A stretch of DNA of 64,000 nucleotides from Elysia chlorotica (GCA_003991915.1 RQTK01000881.1:45406-109405); one strand, 5' to 3'; shown: positions 14,160 to 27,397, numbered from the stretch's first letter. A program made the numbers and translations. The notes: a model not told the origin generated them from the letters alone.

Positions 14160-17100
14160 TTAATCATCGTCAAGGCGCACCTGCTCCTGCACCTGATGAG
14201 CCACATTAAAGTCAATGTCAGCAGAATCCAGGAAAGCTGCAATATCATCCTCTAATTCCTCTTGCAAGCCATCGTCTTCGTCCAAGTCAATTTCATCATC
14301 TTCATTATCATGGCAACCACCCCTGATAGCCACATCAGATTCATTTTCTTTCTCCACCTCAGGGACACGACCACGGGCAACAATACTGGCCCAGCTGTTT
14401 CCCTCTTGAGAACTTTCACTTCCAGATCTGAGCAAGAAAATGAAAAAAAAAAAGTTATAAAGTCAGACAGGTGTAGAAATGTGTGTAGCTATAATTATAT
14501 CAAAACATGTAATTGCATATAAATATCTATCATACCAGTGCATATTGATACTCCTTTAAAGGACCAGTTTTACTGTCTTAGTCTCACCATTTTCGTTACT
14601 GACGGTTATCTGTAAGGCAACAGTAAGGTTCAGTGTTAAAGATCTACAATATAACAAGGAGCTGAACGTTCACCTAGCCAAAGTACGGGGCTACCATCGT
14701 GGAATTATAAATTCGCACATTTCCATAGATTACAAAAATGATGATTGTAAACTCAGGAGGAAAGGAGGAAAGAGTGCAAAAGGGCGGAAAATACAGAGAA
14801 AGGAAGAAATTCCCCTTTTTGCTAGCAAAAACGAGGATTTCCTCGGATCCGTGGAAAACCATCATCACTGATTTATGTAAGGAAAAAGGAAAAAAAAAAG
14901 ATTCCCCAATTCCTCGAGAACTATATATTCTTTCTGTATTTGAATGGAAAACAAAAACAAACCTTGCAATGTCTAATTTTTTAAATGTAACAGTACCAAA
15001 GGATCTTCAATTGCTTTCATTAGGAACATCCATTGCCAATTAACATTTTAATTTGAAAGATTGAAGGCTTATTCTTGAGTGATTACTATTTGAGGTTTTT
15101 TGGGTTATTTTGAATAACAAAAGATAAAACTAAAAGTGTTGATATTTATTTCGGTGTGCATTTCAATGCAAACATGTGCTTGCAAATCGGCATATCAATG
15201 CAAAAAAGAAGTGTGTATGTGGCGAGCATGGTGGGAAAATGTTAATGTCCTGTATAAAAAACAAAGTGAAAAGTCACTGACTTGGCTGGTTCCTGGGCTC
15301 CTGTCTCTTCATTGGCCCATGCATGAAGGCGCCGCTTCCAGAGCTTCACCTGAGCATCCCAGGACCGACGACTGCACTCCTTATCTTTCCTGGGAGTTCT
15401 TGGATGTTTTTTGCCATTATGGCTGCGCAACTCTCTGCACAAAAAGACAATCATAATATTGTATATAGTTTAGCTGCAAATAACATTTTTTTTGGTTGTA
15501 TACTTATCCAGTCCCAGGTTAATGTGAGCTGACAATAAAAAGGTATGACGATATTAGTTCTGATAATAACAGTGCCACATATGGCTTACAGCCCAAACAC
15601 AGCCCAGTAGCAGTATAATTACTACGATCGGATTAGTGAAAATATTTATAAAACAAGTGGATGAAACCAATGATGAACTGTTAGCTCAAAAAATTTAATG
15701 AGGGCTCCTGACACTGTAAGATAAAAAAAAAGAACAATACATGGCTCAAGAGCATGATGTAGGAAACCATCTATAGTTGCTGATTTTTCTTCAATTATAG
15801 TTTTACCTCAGGCAAGAGCATAAAAACCATCAAGAGACACTAAAATATCAATTTGATGACCACCTTCTGAATATCAGTGAAGATGACACACTTCTGTGCA
15901 AAGGGTAAGGTTAACGAAAAAACAGCAACCAAAAACAAAAAAATTAGAAACAATCAGATTTATCTAAATAATGTGAAGGAGAAACAAAATGATCTAAGTT
16001 TTTAATTTACCTTGGTATCAGTTCAATATACAATCGATAAGCATCTGTGTTTTTCCCATATGCAATATCTTTTTCCCTCCGAGCCATTCGCACTTTATTC
16101 CTTGAGAAACGGAAGATATCAACATCATACATATATATTAAGATGATAAATTTATAATCTAATTTTGAATAACAAAAAAAAAATCGGTTTGATTCTCTAT
16201 CACGAAAAAAAAAATCCACAACTTTCCACTACATTCACATCAACAATTCATAAAAACATAGAGGTAATTTTCAAGATCTGGGGCAGGTTTTATCAAGCAT
16301 TTAGTTGAAAATTCAAACAGAACAGCAAGGAGGAAGTATCATCCTTGGATATTAACTAATAAGATAAAAAGATAAACATCCAATCAAGACAATTTACAGC
16401 TGAACACAAAAACAACCATGTTAAAATAATGTTAAAAAGCCATAGAAGTAATTGAAACAAATTGATCATTATATTAGTAACTGACAAAACTTGAATAGTT
16501 TAATGTCACAGAGAGTGCTGGTACTAAAAATGCACCAGGAGCAAAATTCCTCAAATTTGATGCAATGCATAAGTGAGGCAACCAGGGTGAATCAGGCAAA
16601 GTTGCCAATGTAGGTTTTGAGCTAGAGTCCTCTAAAATAAAAAAAATTAAAATTCTATATTTGGACCTTTTCAAGTACATAATAATTTGAATATCTCAAG
16701 TTCTAGAAATGATAAAGTTATACTTTTTGCAACCTCTTAAAATGCATTTAATGCTTTTTAACACACTATCAATAACTCCAAAAGTCAAATTTCCAACTTG
16801 TGTGATTCACCCTGATTGCCTCACATATTTATTAAAAATTAAGGGTGAAACTCGGCACTCACTAATGACTTTTAATTGGCTGAAATTGAGAGAGTTAGGA
16901 GTTCAAGAGTTGGAACATGGAGCACAGAAACAGCTACATTATGTCCATGGTGTTCTAGAGATTAATGCATTACACAGGTAGAGGTGACCCTTCTTTTATT
17001 TCATAGATTGGAAAAGGTGTAAAATCCTGTATCAATGTGGGAGGTTAAAATATGAGCTCCATAACAACGATTCTGTCAAAAGACATGGCAATAATAATTA

Positions 17101-20100
17101 ACATATTTATCCTTTTCATATTTCTTCTTTTGCAAAACATTTAAAAGAAAAACGGGAAAACAAGCATAATTGTTAATCAACAATTAGATAATGAGTTCTG
17201 CCGAACACTGAACTGAATGTGTCAATTGTTAGAGAATTTGAACTAATATGGAGGTTATGAAATAAACTGAACTTATAGAACAGTAATCTGGTAAAGAACT
17301 ATATCAAATCTCACAGTTCTTTCCAATCAGGCTTGGGTTGGCTATTTGAAGAGTCCTCATTTGTTGGCCTGAAGTAAAACCTTACAATTTGTAACTTGTA
17401 AATTAAAGCTTATCATAAAAACTCATGATTCATAGAACAGTGTGTAACATAGATAGTTATGTGATCGGACAAACAGTCTTACGTATAAAATACAGAGTGT
17501 GAAAAAATAGGTTTGCATTTGAATATAACTAAAAAAAGTAATCAAGCAGGCATTGGGCAGAAACTTGTTCTCTTTAAGCTACTTGGTTCTGATATTATTT
17601 TGGGAACACTCCAGTCTACTGATTTGCAACACATTTTAAAGCATTATACTCACTCTTCCTCAGATATTGTAGGCAATCTTGAGTCTTCATCACTATCCTG
17701 CGCTGTATTTTCAGACGGTAGTTCAAGGCGGCGCCGAGTCCTGGGAAATTGGATTATTAAAAATAGAAACTGAAAATTATTGGATCCTGGACTTTAGTCC
17801 CATCTCATAAGGAAAATTTGAGAAAAAAAAAATGATGTATTGATACGACAGAGATTTGCACACACAACATTACAACTTATTGATTTTGGAACAAATAATA
17901 ATTTGAAGTTTCAAGCTTAAGTATATACTTATTAGAGTAATTGAGGTAGTTAAAATTGTAGACTAACTGTACCTTTTAAAATTTAAAAGTTACAAAAAAA
18001 TTGAGTATTTATATATATAAAAAAAAGATTGATGTATCTCCACACGAGACCTTCAAAACCATCTGGACTGAGATAAAGATAAATTTATATATATTACCAT
18101 GAAGCCTTGTCTAGCCTGGAAGACTTTCTTGAATATTCGGGTGTGCAACTGTTTATCCTAAAAAAAAAGTTTGTGTGTTATATGGTAGTTAATATAAGTA
18201 AAACAAAAAACAATACAGGTTAATTTTGAAAAGTAAAAACGTTAATACTGAATCAAATAGAACATGAAAATAAAACTTTTCAGAGATGCCATTCTAAAAC
18301 CATTTTTGATTTTCTTTGAATAAAGTCAGTCTTGGCTTAATTTGATGTTTGATAAATTTCAGACAACACAAAAATGTATGGTTGGAAAGCATCAATAAAC
18401 AAATACAAATAATGAACGTAAGAAGGCAAAAAAGTTCCTGTGTGTTAGGTGGTAGTTCTTGTTAAATCCTACTCAACAGTGCAGGGTGTAAAATATATAA
18501 AAACAAAAAGAACTAAAAAAGTAAAACTGTCATTTTTCAAAACAAGTTATCAAACTTGTGAAATTCAAAGAAATGCCACTCCTAATCCAGTTTTTGGGCA
18601 GCCAGCATTCTTTGAAAGCATAGTAGTTATCTACTTTTTAAACCAAATAGCAAAAATTTAGCATCATACAATGTTTACAATTATTCATTTTTCTTCTTCA
18701 GATACCTTTTCTTAATATCATAGAATGGCATCGCTGATTTAAATATACGATAAACGTTGAAAAGCAGAAAAACAAGAAAAGAAGAAAGAAAAAAAAATTA
18801 CTCTTCTGAATCATCACAATCAGACAGAACAGTTGTCATGCCAGGAGATTTTTCTGGATTTTCACTTGGTGGTGTTCTGTGATTGTTTCTTTTCCTTCGG
18901 TGGGTTGCAGCATTTGGAGAAGATTCATTCCCATTTTGTAAATGATCAGTAAATCTGAAAAAAAATTGCAAAAATATGTTAAAAAACTATTAACTGAACA
19001 ATATTGCTCCAGCAAAAGAAGGGGGAAAAAACATGCTTACGTACGGTTAATAGCTTTCAAAACATATTGGTGATTTAAGAAATAACTGCAGCAGCATTCA
19101 AACATTGTCAGAGAAAACAGTCATAAATGCCAACTGGATAATTTTTTTTTCAACCAAACCTTTTTGCGCAGAGCAGATTAGTATATTAAGTCACAAAAAA
19201 AAACAACCTTAACATATCATTACTGAACGCAGATCTACCAACCTGAAAATCAGTACATTTAAGGAAAATTGGCACTGCTGAACACTCTTCTCACCTATAG
19301 TTACGACTGTTGTCAAGGTCCAAGACGTTGCGAAGTGTTGTGGCCCGAGGACTCCTGAGAGGGCTGAGTCCACCTACACGCTCTGTGTACCTTGCTCTAC
19401 CAGGTTCACCCCATCTTCTCCTCCCTCTCTCTGGACCCTCATAGCGCCGACGCCCATCACTAGAGTTATGCTCCATCCTTTCCTGCCTAAAAATTTGAAA
19501 GCCAATATTTTCTTTGAAAAAAACAAAACAAAACAAAACCGTTATATATCCAATAACTACAACTTAAAAAAAATTTTTTTTTCCTCAAATAAAGTGAAAA
19601 TCTGCTTCTTTTTAGGCCCTATACCAAAAAAAAAAAAAAAAAGATTATTCCAAGTACACTTCATTGTTCAAACTGCATGAACAACCTCATGGAGTTGAGG
19701 ATAATTTTTTTAAAGGGTTATTCAACCATGATGTCCTTTTGTGTACAAATCTAAATGTAGATGGCCTATAATTCCCTAAAAATACAGCACTGCACCCGCT
19801 CAATAATGTTTTTCATTTTTTTTTTTAACAATGGAAGTCTCTTCACCCAACCTTGGCTCTTATTCATATAATGCTGAATTTGGAAATGGTGTAAAAAAAA
19901 AAAAAGAGCTAGCTAATCATCAAATGAAATTGAAAGTTTAAAGTTTAAAACAAAACTAAAAGCATAGGCCCTACTGACAGTGACATAGGAGACATATATT
20001 TTGAATGGTTACACAGCTTTAAAATACATGTTTAGAGGTAAAAAGATTAAGTAGACAAAATAATGTGAATAAAGCTGTCAAAATGGCTTTGTTTCCACAC

Positions 20101-23055
20101 TTATTGTTATGAAAGTCTGAGGAAATCGGAAATGATGGAATGAGTCTTTCGATTTCTGCACAGGGTCTATTTTTTGCTTGACTTTATGAATCTAGACTTG
20201 GGTTTCAGAACAAGTGCAGATCAATGTATAAGCTGGGTTCTGGACCCTGACTGAATTCTTTCCATTAAATTTACAATCTCAATAATCACAACTTGTAGAT
20301 GCAAAAGCAGAAAGCTTCTTCAATGCATAAAAATATCTGTTCATTCTGTTAACAACAAAAATCATATGATATCCATGATTTCTACAACAGCACCAGGAAG
20401 TATCTACAATTTTTGTTAGATTGATTAAAAGTGAAACTGAAAGAACATTTGCACCCTTTCCCATATCATTTGGAAAAATTGTCAAAAGGGAATATTTTCT
20501 CATAACATCATGCATGAGTAAGTTAGAGGATTAACCTGAAACTGAAACTAAGACTTAGCACTTCAGTACTGGAATAAGATTCCACCAAGAAGAAATAAGT
20601 TAATTATAAGAAAGAAATAACTTAGCAAAAATGACTTTGCCTCATCCTGACATTCAATAAATGAAACTGAAACTGACAAAAAGCAGAGTAAAAGTCCTAA
20701 AATTAGTCTTTGTATCAAATAATTTAAAATACTTAACAGTGGTGTGTATACAAATTTACTCTATAATTTATAAGTGAGAAACACTCAAACTTAAAACTTG
20801 GACTGAACTAAAATATTAGAACAGCACTTTATTTTCAAGTAAAAAGTAGACCTATTTAAAGGTATCACTGAAATTCTAGAGGGTAGGCTCATCTCTACTG
20901 GAAATGAAACTATAGTAATAGTAAAAAAAAAAGTATATATCCTGTAAGAGTGCTTTAATTATATTTCATTAATTTGACACTTGCCGTCCATAAGAACTTT
21001 TAGCTGCACTAAACAAGACCCTGGTCAGTGTATCTTAAGCTATAAGAAAAGAAAAGGATGTAAAAATTTCGTTTGAGTTTACATGACTGTTACTACCCAG
21101 TACTGATGGTGAATGGAGTGGAATGGCTATTAATGATTTGCAAGCGCTCTTGGCTACAAAATATTTTGACATGGATAAAAATAATGAGTTTCCTTATAAT
21201 GTAAAAATGAACTAGATTGAACTGTAATTCAAACTTGCATTACCTATTTCTTGACAGTTTCAGTCTAAGGTCATGTTCTCTCGTTTGCAGTCTTTTGGAG
21301 GGCGATTTTTTATCGCCTTTCTCTGCAGCAGGGCTAGAGAAAAAAAAGAGAAGGCAAACAAGTACAATTATGTACACAAACATACTGTGGAACCGACTTA
21401 ATAAAAAATTCTTGGGGCCAACATACAAGTTTATTTTGATATCCCAAGTTTCCATTAAAAAGTGACTTGAAACATATTTAAGTAAAAAAAAAAGAGGGAA
21501 TTGGGAACTTGAAAATAGACTTCAATGTATCTTGTGAAACAGTAAATGAATGTATTTCTTTGTGGTTTCTTAAAAGAGTATTGACTATTAGCATTATTAT
21601 CTAGAATAACCCAACAACTTTTACAACTGGAAACTGTACAATAAACAAATGCACTGAGAATATTTGTCCTCAAAGCCATAGATCAATTGTCTTGGAAGTG
21701 GTCCTCATAAAAAAAAAGACTTTCTAAAAGAATAATTCCAACCTGTGCTGAGAAAGTTTTTGCCTCAAATCAAAACTGTCCTTGATCGCATTTTCACCAT
21801 CATCACTGAAAGAGAATGCATTTATAAGTTAAGAAAAAATCCAAAATATGAAAATAATACAGAAATAGAAGAAGCAAATGTATTGGGTTTACACCTATTA
21901 ATCTTAAACTGAGAATTTTCTGAAAAAAAAAAAAAAGTTGTAAGTCTTTTCGTGCGATACATACAAGTATCATAGTAAAAGCATCTCCAACTTACTGAAG
22001 TAAAATTTTGTGGATTAAGTCAGATCTGCACCAAGTATATTTATTGTCTAAAGATTTCAGTGGGTAGTCACTTGTTTTCTTTAATCCATGAAGTCAATTC
22101 CTGATAATTTAGCAAAGTGTAATCATTCATAAGCCAAAGGAGGCAGAATCATTGAAACCATTTATCTAAAAAATAAAGAATATGCATACTGCAGAATCGT
22201 GATATTATCAGATTTTTTTAACTATCAGAGTGATTATACCCTGCTAGAGCTGACAATACTAATTCCCAGCCTGTATTTCGCAAAACCAAATGCTCACTGA
22301 AAACTATCCAAGGTACCTTTCATCCTGTGATTTGACACATAGGTTTAAGCCTAGATATCTAGATCTAGATTAGTTTTTAATCTATTTAAGTTGCTTAACT
22401 GCTAAACTGAATATTTAAAAGAAGAAAAAATTAAGAAAAAATAAAAAAAAACAACAAACAACAACAACACAAATTTTAAAAAAATGAAATTAATAATCCT
22501 AACCAGCTGCCTTTATCAATACTCCCACCCCCCGCCTTTTATCACCCCCCCCCCCCCCCCCCCAAATGGATGGGGGATATTTTTAACTATTCCCTGCCTG
22601 GCTGTCCCTCACGAAGGTGAAAAGGGTAAGAAGGTATAAAAGTAAAGCAGACTGGGAATAATATTCCTAACTTTTCATAGTCATGCTGTCCCTTCTTCTT
22701 CTTCTTCAGTATTACTGCTATTTAGCAGGTTTGATTACCCTCTATTCTAAATTAAAAATGTAGATCTACATTTTTTTCTAAAATAAAAACAGACTGGAAA
22801 TGATATAAGTCATATCCAGGCTGTCCCTCAGGAATAAAAACAGGCTGGGAATAATACTTAAATTAGTATTGACAACCCAGCTGAGAATAACCACAGCCTT
22901 TTCTAAAATAATAATATGAAAAACTTTAAATGAAGTGAAAGAGGCATTAAACATTTAAAATTGTTTTTAAACAACTGAGGGTTTTAGACTTACAATTCAC
23001 AGTCAGCCCAATTTATTTTCTCCTGAGCCTGGATGTGTTCATTTGATGATAACAT
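14160..23055 (-). CDS. SLBP: Histone mRNA stem-loop-binding protein (SLBP)
   Basis: SLBP binds the 3' stem-loop of replication-dependent histone mRNAs and is needed for their processing, export and translation. Ten coding exons join in phase: 23055-22994, 21805-21743, 21333-21244, 19486-19295, 18954-18802, 18157-18098, 17740-17654, 16100-16011, 15434-15282 and 14427-14160, coding for 405 residues. The ATG at 23055 has an in-frame TGA 18 bases upstream. The RNA-binding domain spans about residues 236-307, split by an intron after the Pro-Arg pair as in vertebrates. It has the family marks [28 protein letters not shown] and [11 protein letters not shown]. Two normally fixed positions differ: TPNK is TPRK, and the Tyr before SRRSW is Cys. 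The N-terminal half is longer than the human one (whole human protein about 270 aa), with an Arg-rich exon (residues 72-135) and KRL/RLKL motifs. The C terminus is strongly acidic, as in other SLBPs. Confidence 0.95.
15282..16100 (-). other. SLBP: SLBP RNA-binding domain exons
   Basis: Two exons (16100-16011 and 15434-15282) encode the RNA-binding domain. The first carries [20 protein letters not shown]. The second carries [16 protein letters not shown] followed by [14 protein letters not shown]. Thr279 of the TP motif, the SRRSW block, and the Lys/Trp residues of the last helix are kept. Arg281 replaces the Asn of TPNK and Cys286 replaces the conserved Tyr. The reading frame is intact and both splice borders are canonical, so the differences are not caused by a frameshift. 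Confidence 0.9.
22542..22563. repeat. Poly-C tract in SLBP intron 1
   Basis: An uninterrupted run of 22 C between the first and second SLBP coding exons. Confidence 0.9.
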
Positions 23056-23633
23056 GATAACTCCTCTTGTTCAAGATTATGGCCCTCTGCAACCAATCAG
23101 CAAATCAGAGAGTTGGAGGTTATGAATCAGAAGCTACACGAATGAAGAGCAAGAAAACAGTCAGGATTAGATAGAAACCAAAACACTTCTCCATATTTCA
23201 AAAGAATCTCTGTAGCTGTAGACATGAAAAGTACTTCACAAAATCAAAGGTCTTTATCAATATCAGGGTAACGATGAATATCATTTCTGATAAATGTTTC
23301 AAAATAAAATATATGTCTACAGTTTGTAGCCTCAATCTATATCATTTTAACCATATAGATTTTTATAAATCATATTTGTAAAAGTTTAAAAAAACATTTC
23401 TCAGTAGATTGTACTTAAAAATATGTTAATATTGATTTTGTTTGATTCCAAAACAAAGTTAGCTAGGCTGAATTGGTGGATCTATTATAATTTTATATGG
23501 GCTCTTAGTCTTATAAATCCATGAATAATAATTAAATGATCTTTTACAGCTAGTTCTATACTGTCCTGCATATAAAAGCAATTTATGGGGAAACCTCTCA
23601 ACTTTAATTGAATGTTCAAAGTTACTTTTTGGC

Positions 23634-23804
<171 letters not shown>

Positions 23805-24169
23805 GGTTTCCGCGGGGCAAAAGGGGTTGGTTGTAATGTAGGCTAATTTTTTTTTTTTTAGCAGAAATATAAAATCTAATATTTCCCATCTATTGCAGAG
23901 GAAAAAAAACTAGCCTAGATATAGCATCTTGAATATTGATATAGTTTTTAGTTGTGGCAGCAGATCCTTAGGGCACTCTAGTTCACACAATATAATCCTT
24001 CACGTATGGTATCCTAATTTATCCTATGTGGTTAAAATGTAAATGTTGATTAAATGAGTCTTCTGTGGATCTAGACCTAATTTTGGATGGAAAGTAGGCT
24101 AATAATGTCCCATTATAATGACTATATTCCAAATCTAGATCTAGATCTTTCGTTATATTGCATACTTAC

Positions 24170-24470
24170 TTAATGATAACGTTAGATCTAAAAGTGATAC
24201 AAAACAACTGGAATGTGTCACAATGTCCAGGCACTAGACTCTATGGCAATTTGTAATTAGATCTATATCTAATTTTGTCCCTGAGTTGGCTTTGAAATAT
24301 GCTGATAATCGAACTCTTTCTGTGATATTGAAATGCGAATATTATTAAATCTAAAAATAATATTAACTTTGCAGCAACTGACGGTGATCTGACAGACGGT
24401 GCAACCGATCAGCTCGTAGAAGCGTCTCTCTCAAACGGTAACTGGGGAAAACACTGTAATTCCCGCCACA
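24170..24470 (-). promoter_or_regulatory. Putative SLBP promoter and non-coding exon 1
   Basis: On the minus strand a strong donor (A|GTAAGTATG, cut after 24170) and an acceptor at 23092 (TTGGTTGCAG) could join a 5' UTR exon to the ATG exon. Just upstream lies TTCCCGCC at 24460-24467, an E2F-type site, beside Myb-like words (AACGG and TAACTG, 24434-24443). E2F control is known for S-phase genes. The transcription start and exon border are inferred, not shown. Confidence 0.35.
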
Positions 24471-24781
24471 AGGTACTGCCAGGTTTTTCAGTAACGTTAA
24501 AAGATGCGTGTATTATTTTCCCTGTTCAAAATCCGATGCCAATAACAATCTTGAACGCGAATAAAAGTTAGTTAGCTGCAATGATTTATGTCAAGTAAAA
24601 TATTTACAAATGTATAGGACTACCCTTATTGCGAGACACTTTCCACCGGCATACACTTGTTTTGCAGAGACGCACTATGCCTCAAAAAGTATTATTAATT
24701 TTTAACCCTGTTAGGCTTTTGCATTCAAAGGAAAGTTTTATAGAATGTAACGGTAATCCCCTTTAATGCTTTTTATTATTC

Positions 24782-24837
<56 letters not shown>

Positions 24838-24990
24838 AGATCATTTTAAGCGCTTTATCCCAGCATAGCCGGCTCAAAGCGCTTTACATAGTTAAGACGA
24901 GACAACTTATCAGCCATTCACACACATTATAAGGCAGTTTTGCACATAAAGGACATGATACATGAACAGCAAAGAGAGGTTTTATTCGGT
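24782..24990 (-). mobile_element. Retroposon 3' tail with (ATT)n end
   Basis: Read on the minus strand, a segment with AACTATGTAAAGCGCTTTGAGC and a second AAAGCGCTT copy runs into an (ATT)n tail (plus-strand AAT array, 24782-24834). A conserved end followed by a short microsatellite is typical of LINE and SINE tails in aquatic invertebrates. Only the 3' part is recognisable; no reverse transcriptase frame is present. Confidence 0.55.
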
Positions 24991-25243
24991 TTGCCATAAT
25001 TTATAACAAGATGTACTTGGCACGCAACTTCTTTCTTAGGCTTTTACTGTTACTTAACAATCATTTTCATAATTATAACCGATGATTATAAATAAAATAA
25101 TTGCATTGCACTATACTTCAATATAATCAAAGTATCAATACCCCCACGTTTTCTGACTTCACATATTTGGTTCAGCAATATTTGGTTACATACTTTCAAA
25201 CTGCATCATACCAATGTTGATAGGCTATGTCTGTGTTTGTCTG

Positions 25244-25319
<76 letters not shown>
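25244..25319. repeat. (CT)n microsatellite
   Basis: About 37 CT units in the region between SLBP and cdc25. Confidence 0.95.
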
Positions 25320-25321
<2 letters not shown>

Positions 25322-26094
25322 CATTTATGTCTCATAATTATAACTGATGATTATATTATATTATGCCAGTTTACCTTTGCGTCTGCCTCTGGATAATATC
25401 GATTAAACAGACAAAATGAACGTCGAAATTCATTATCTTATTCCTGGGTGGATATGGCTAAGAAATCCATGGAACCGCTAAGTAAAATAACTTTGGTAGC
25501 CTACACGTATTAACCCAATCCACTTGATATTTGATTGAAACGGTGTTAGATAAGATACATAACATTATATCGGTTCATTCTCTAAGGTTCTAAACATGAC
25601 TGTTAAAAGACGATGTAAACTGAATAAAATGGGATCTACAAATTGAACTATTGTCATGACGTCTTATACTTATGCAACAGTTTGTCTTGAGCAAGGTTTG
25701 TTGATTTGTGTTTCACGTGTACACGGCTTATTTGAATATTTTTCAAAATACACGTAACAGCTACCCGTGTTTCTTGATAAAAAAAATAATGCAATGGTAT
25801 AACAGGATCAGAATTTGTATGCTTTAAATCGTTTTTTAATGTTTATCCAATTATGTGAAATCAAAATAATTGACCTAAAATATTTTAAGACACTCATAAT
25901 GACGTAAGTATCGGTACGAATACATATCACTTAGACTGTATAAACCTATTTATAGGAACTTGCAAAACACTCATCACATTATTGATCTCTTCATGTCGCA
26001 ATATTTTGCAGCGAGCCCTTAATGTCTGTACATGTATTATATGGCTACATAATCTGCATTTCACCACAAACACTGCGTTTATATACATGGTGAT

Positions 26095-26250
26095 TCTAGA
26101 TGGTTCAGTCAATAGAAGACTGGACTTTAGAGCAGGAAGTTTGAGGTTTGAATCCTGTTGGGACACCATATATGGGACGACGGACAAAACCATGGCCCCG
26201 GGTAGATGATACCTGAGGAAACGTTATGGACATTAAACTTATCAAATTGT
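26095..26250 (+). mobile_element. tRNA-like SINE copy, second type
   Basis: An A-box-like GATGGTTCAGTCAATAGAAG is followed about 30 bases later by a B-box-like GAGGTTTGAATCCTG, then a body ending GTTATGGACATTAAACTTATC. The head differs from the 11733-11985 family, but the tail has the same GAC-TTAAAC form. The copy is diverged. Confidence 0.5.
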
Positions 26251-27089
26251 ATCAGTAGTAAGTAAAACTGAAATAGTAGTAAAACTGCACCGTTTTGAAC
26301 TTACTAATCTACACCCTTTTTTAACACCCACAAAACCAAAGCAATATAAGGAACACCTTTAGCGCAATACCAAGTCGATTATTAACAAATATGTTAACCG
26401 CAACAAATAATAATCGGTTGGGTCTTTTTTCTTCCCATTGTTTCCAAAATACAATAGCCAATGTTTCAAAATTATGAGAGAGGCAATAGATCCCTTTTCG
26501 TTTTGAGGTCCTGCTGCTGGTGGGTTCAAGTCGCTATCGGAAAATTGGTGCAAATTAGCTATCCACAGATACATGATTGTATAAAAGGACAACACAATCG
26601 AATTTTGATGGTTTTACTTAAGCTACACCAAAAATCAAAGCATCTGTTTGAAAGGCTAATGCGTGTCAACCTCGCCAAAAACAAGCGCCACGGTGACTTC
26701 GTACGTGGACTGCAAGTGACAAATGCTTTAAAAAGTTTACAGATTTTTTTTTATTAGCCAAACAGGCACTTTCCATACAAACAGATGATTGCATTATTTC
26801 CACAGTGAACCCTGACCTTAATTTGAGGTCACTGATGAACAAGTCATAAAAGCTTTTTCTACTTTCTCTGCTGTTATGCTGGGGCTTTCTGTCCGTTTTG
26901 ATTTTTGTTTGTTCTGGTTAATTCATTTAATTTATTTTGTAGCCAAAAACCTTTTAGTATCCTATTCAGGACAACTGATCAGACTTTTACACAAAAATAT
27001 AGATCTAGGTCACATTCGGTCCGAGTTTACTAGGGTTAGCCCACTGCTATTTTTAACCCTCGCATAGTCCTATGCTCTGCTAGCAGCTG

Positions 27090-27116
27090 ATTGGCTCGCC
27101 AATGTTTTGGTTCAAA
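27090..27116 (+). promoter_or_regulatory. Palindromic double CCAAT box plus CHR-like hexamer (cdc25 promoter)
   Basis: ATTGGC-TC-GCCAAT at 27090-27103 is a perfect inverted repeat made of two opposed CCAAT boxes. Eight bases on is TTCAAA (27111-27116), the reverse complement of the CHR core TTTGAA. CCAAT boxes with a CHR are the known signature of G2/M genes bound by NF-Y and MuvB/DREAM. The site is about 300 bases upstream of the putative non-coding exon donor at 27397. Confidence 0.4.
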
Positions 27117-27129
27117 CGGTATGGCGGTG

Positions 27130-27397
27130 GTAGAGTGATGTGTCCAGACACATCTGCTTGAGCAAAATCACTCTCGAGAATTCGGTGCGAGATCGATATC
27201 CGAATGCCGGAAGATAGAACTGGTCTAAAATGAACAGGTCAGGAACCTTAGACTGCTCATCATAAGATCACTTGACATAATGTAGAATCGGAGTGTTAAA
27301 AAGGGGTCTAATTCAACCTCTTAAGTTGCCGCAGCAGGCCGAAAGCTTTCAACGTTACGTTTAGCCCGAGGACACCGACTGGCAAGAGAGACCTGGG
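27130..27397 (+). other. Putative non-coding first exon of cdc25
   Basis: A strong donor (CCTGG|GTGAGTAA) follows 27397, and the next acceptor (TTTTTTTCAG, before 28017) opens the exon holding the start codon. The 5' limit is unknown; 27130 is only a guess placed after the promoter motifs. Confidence 0.4.
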
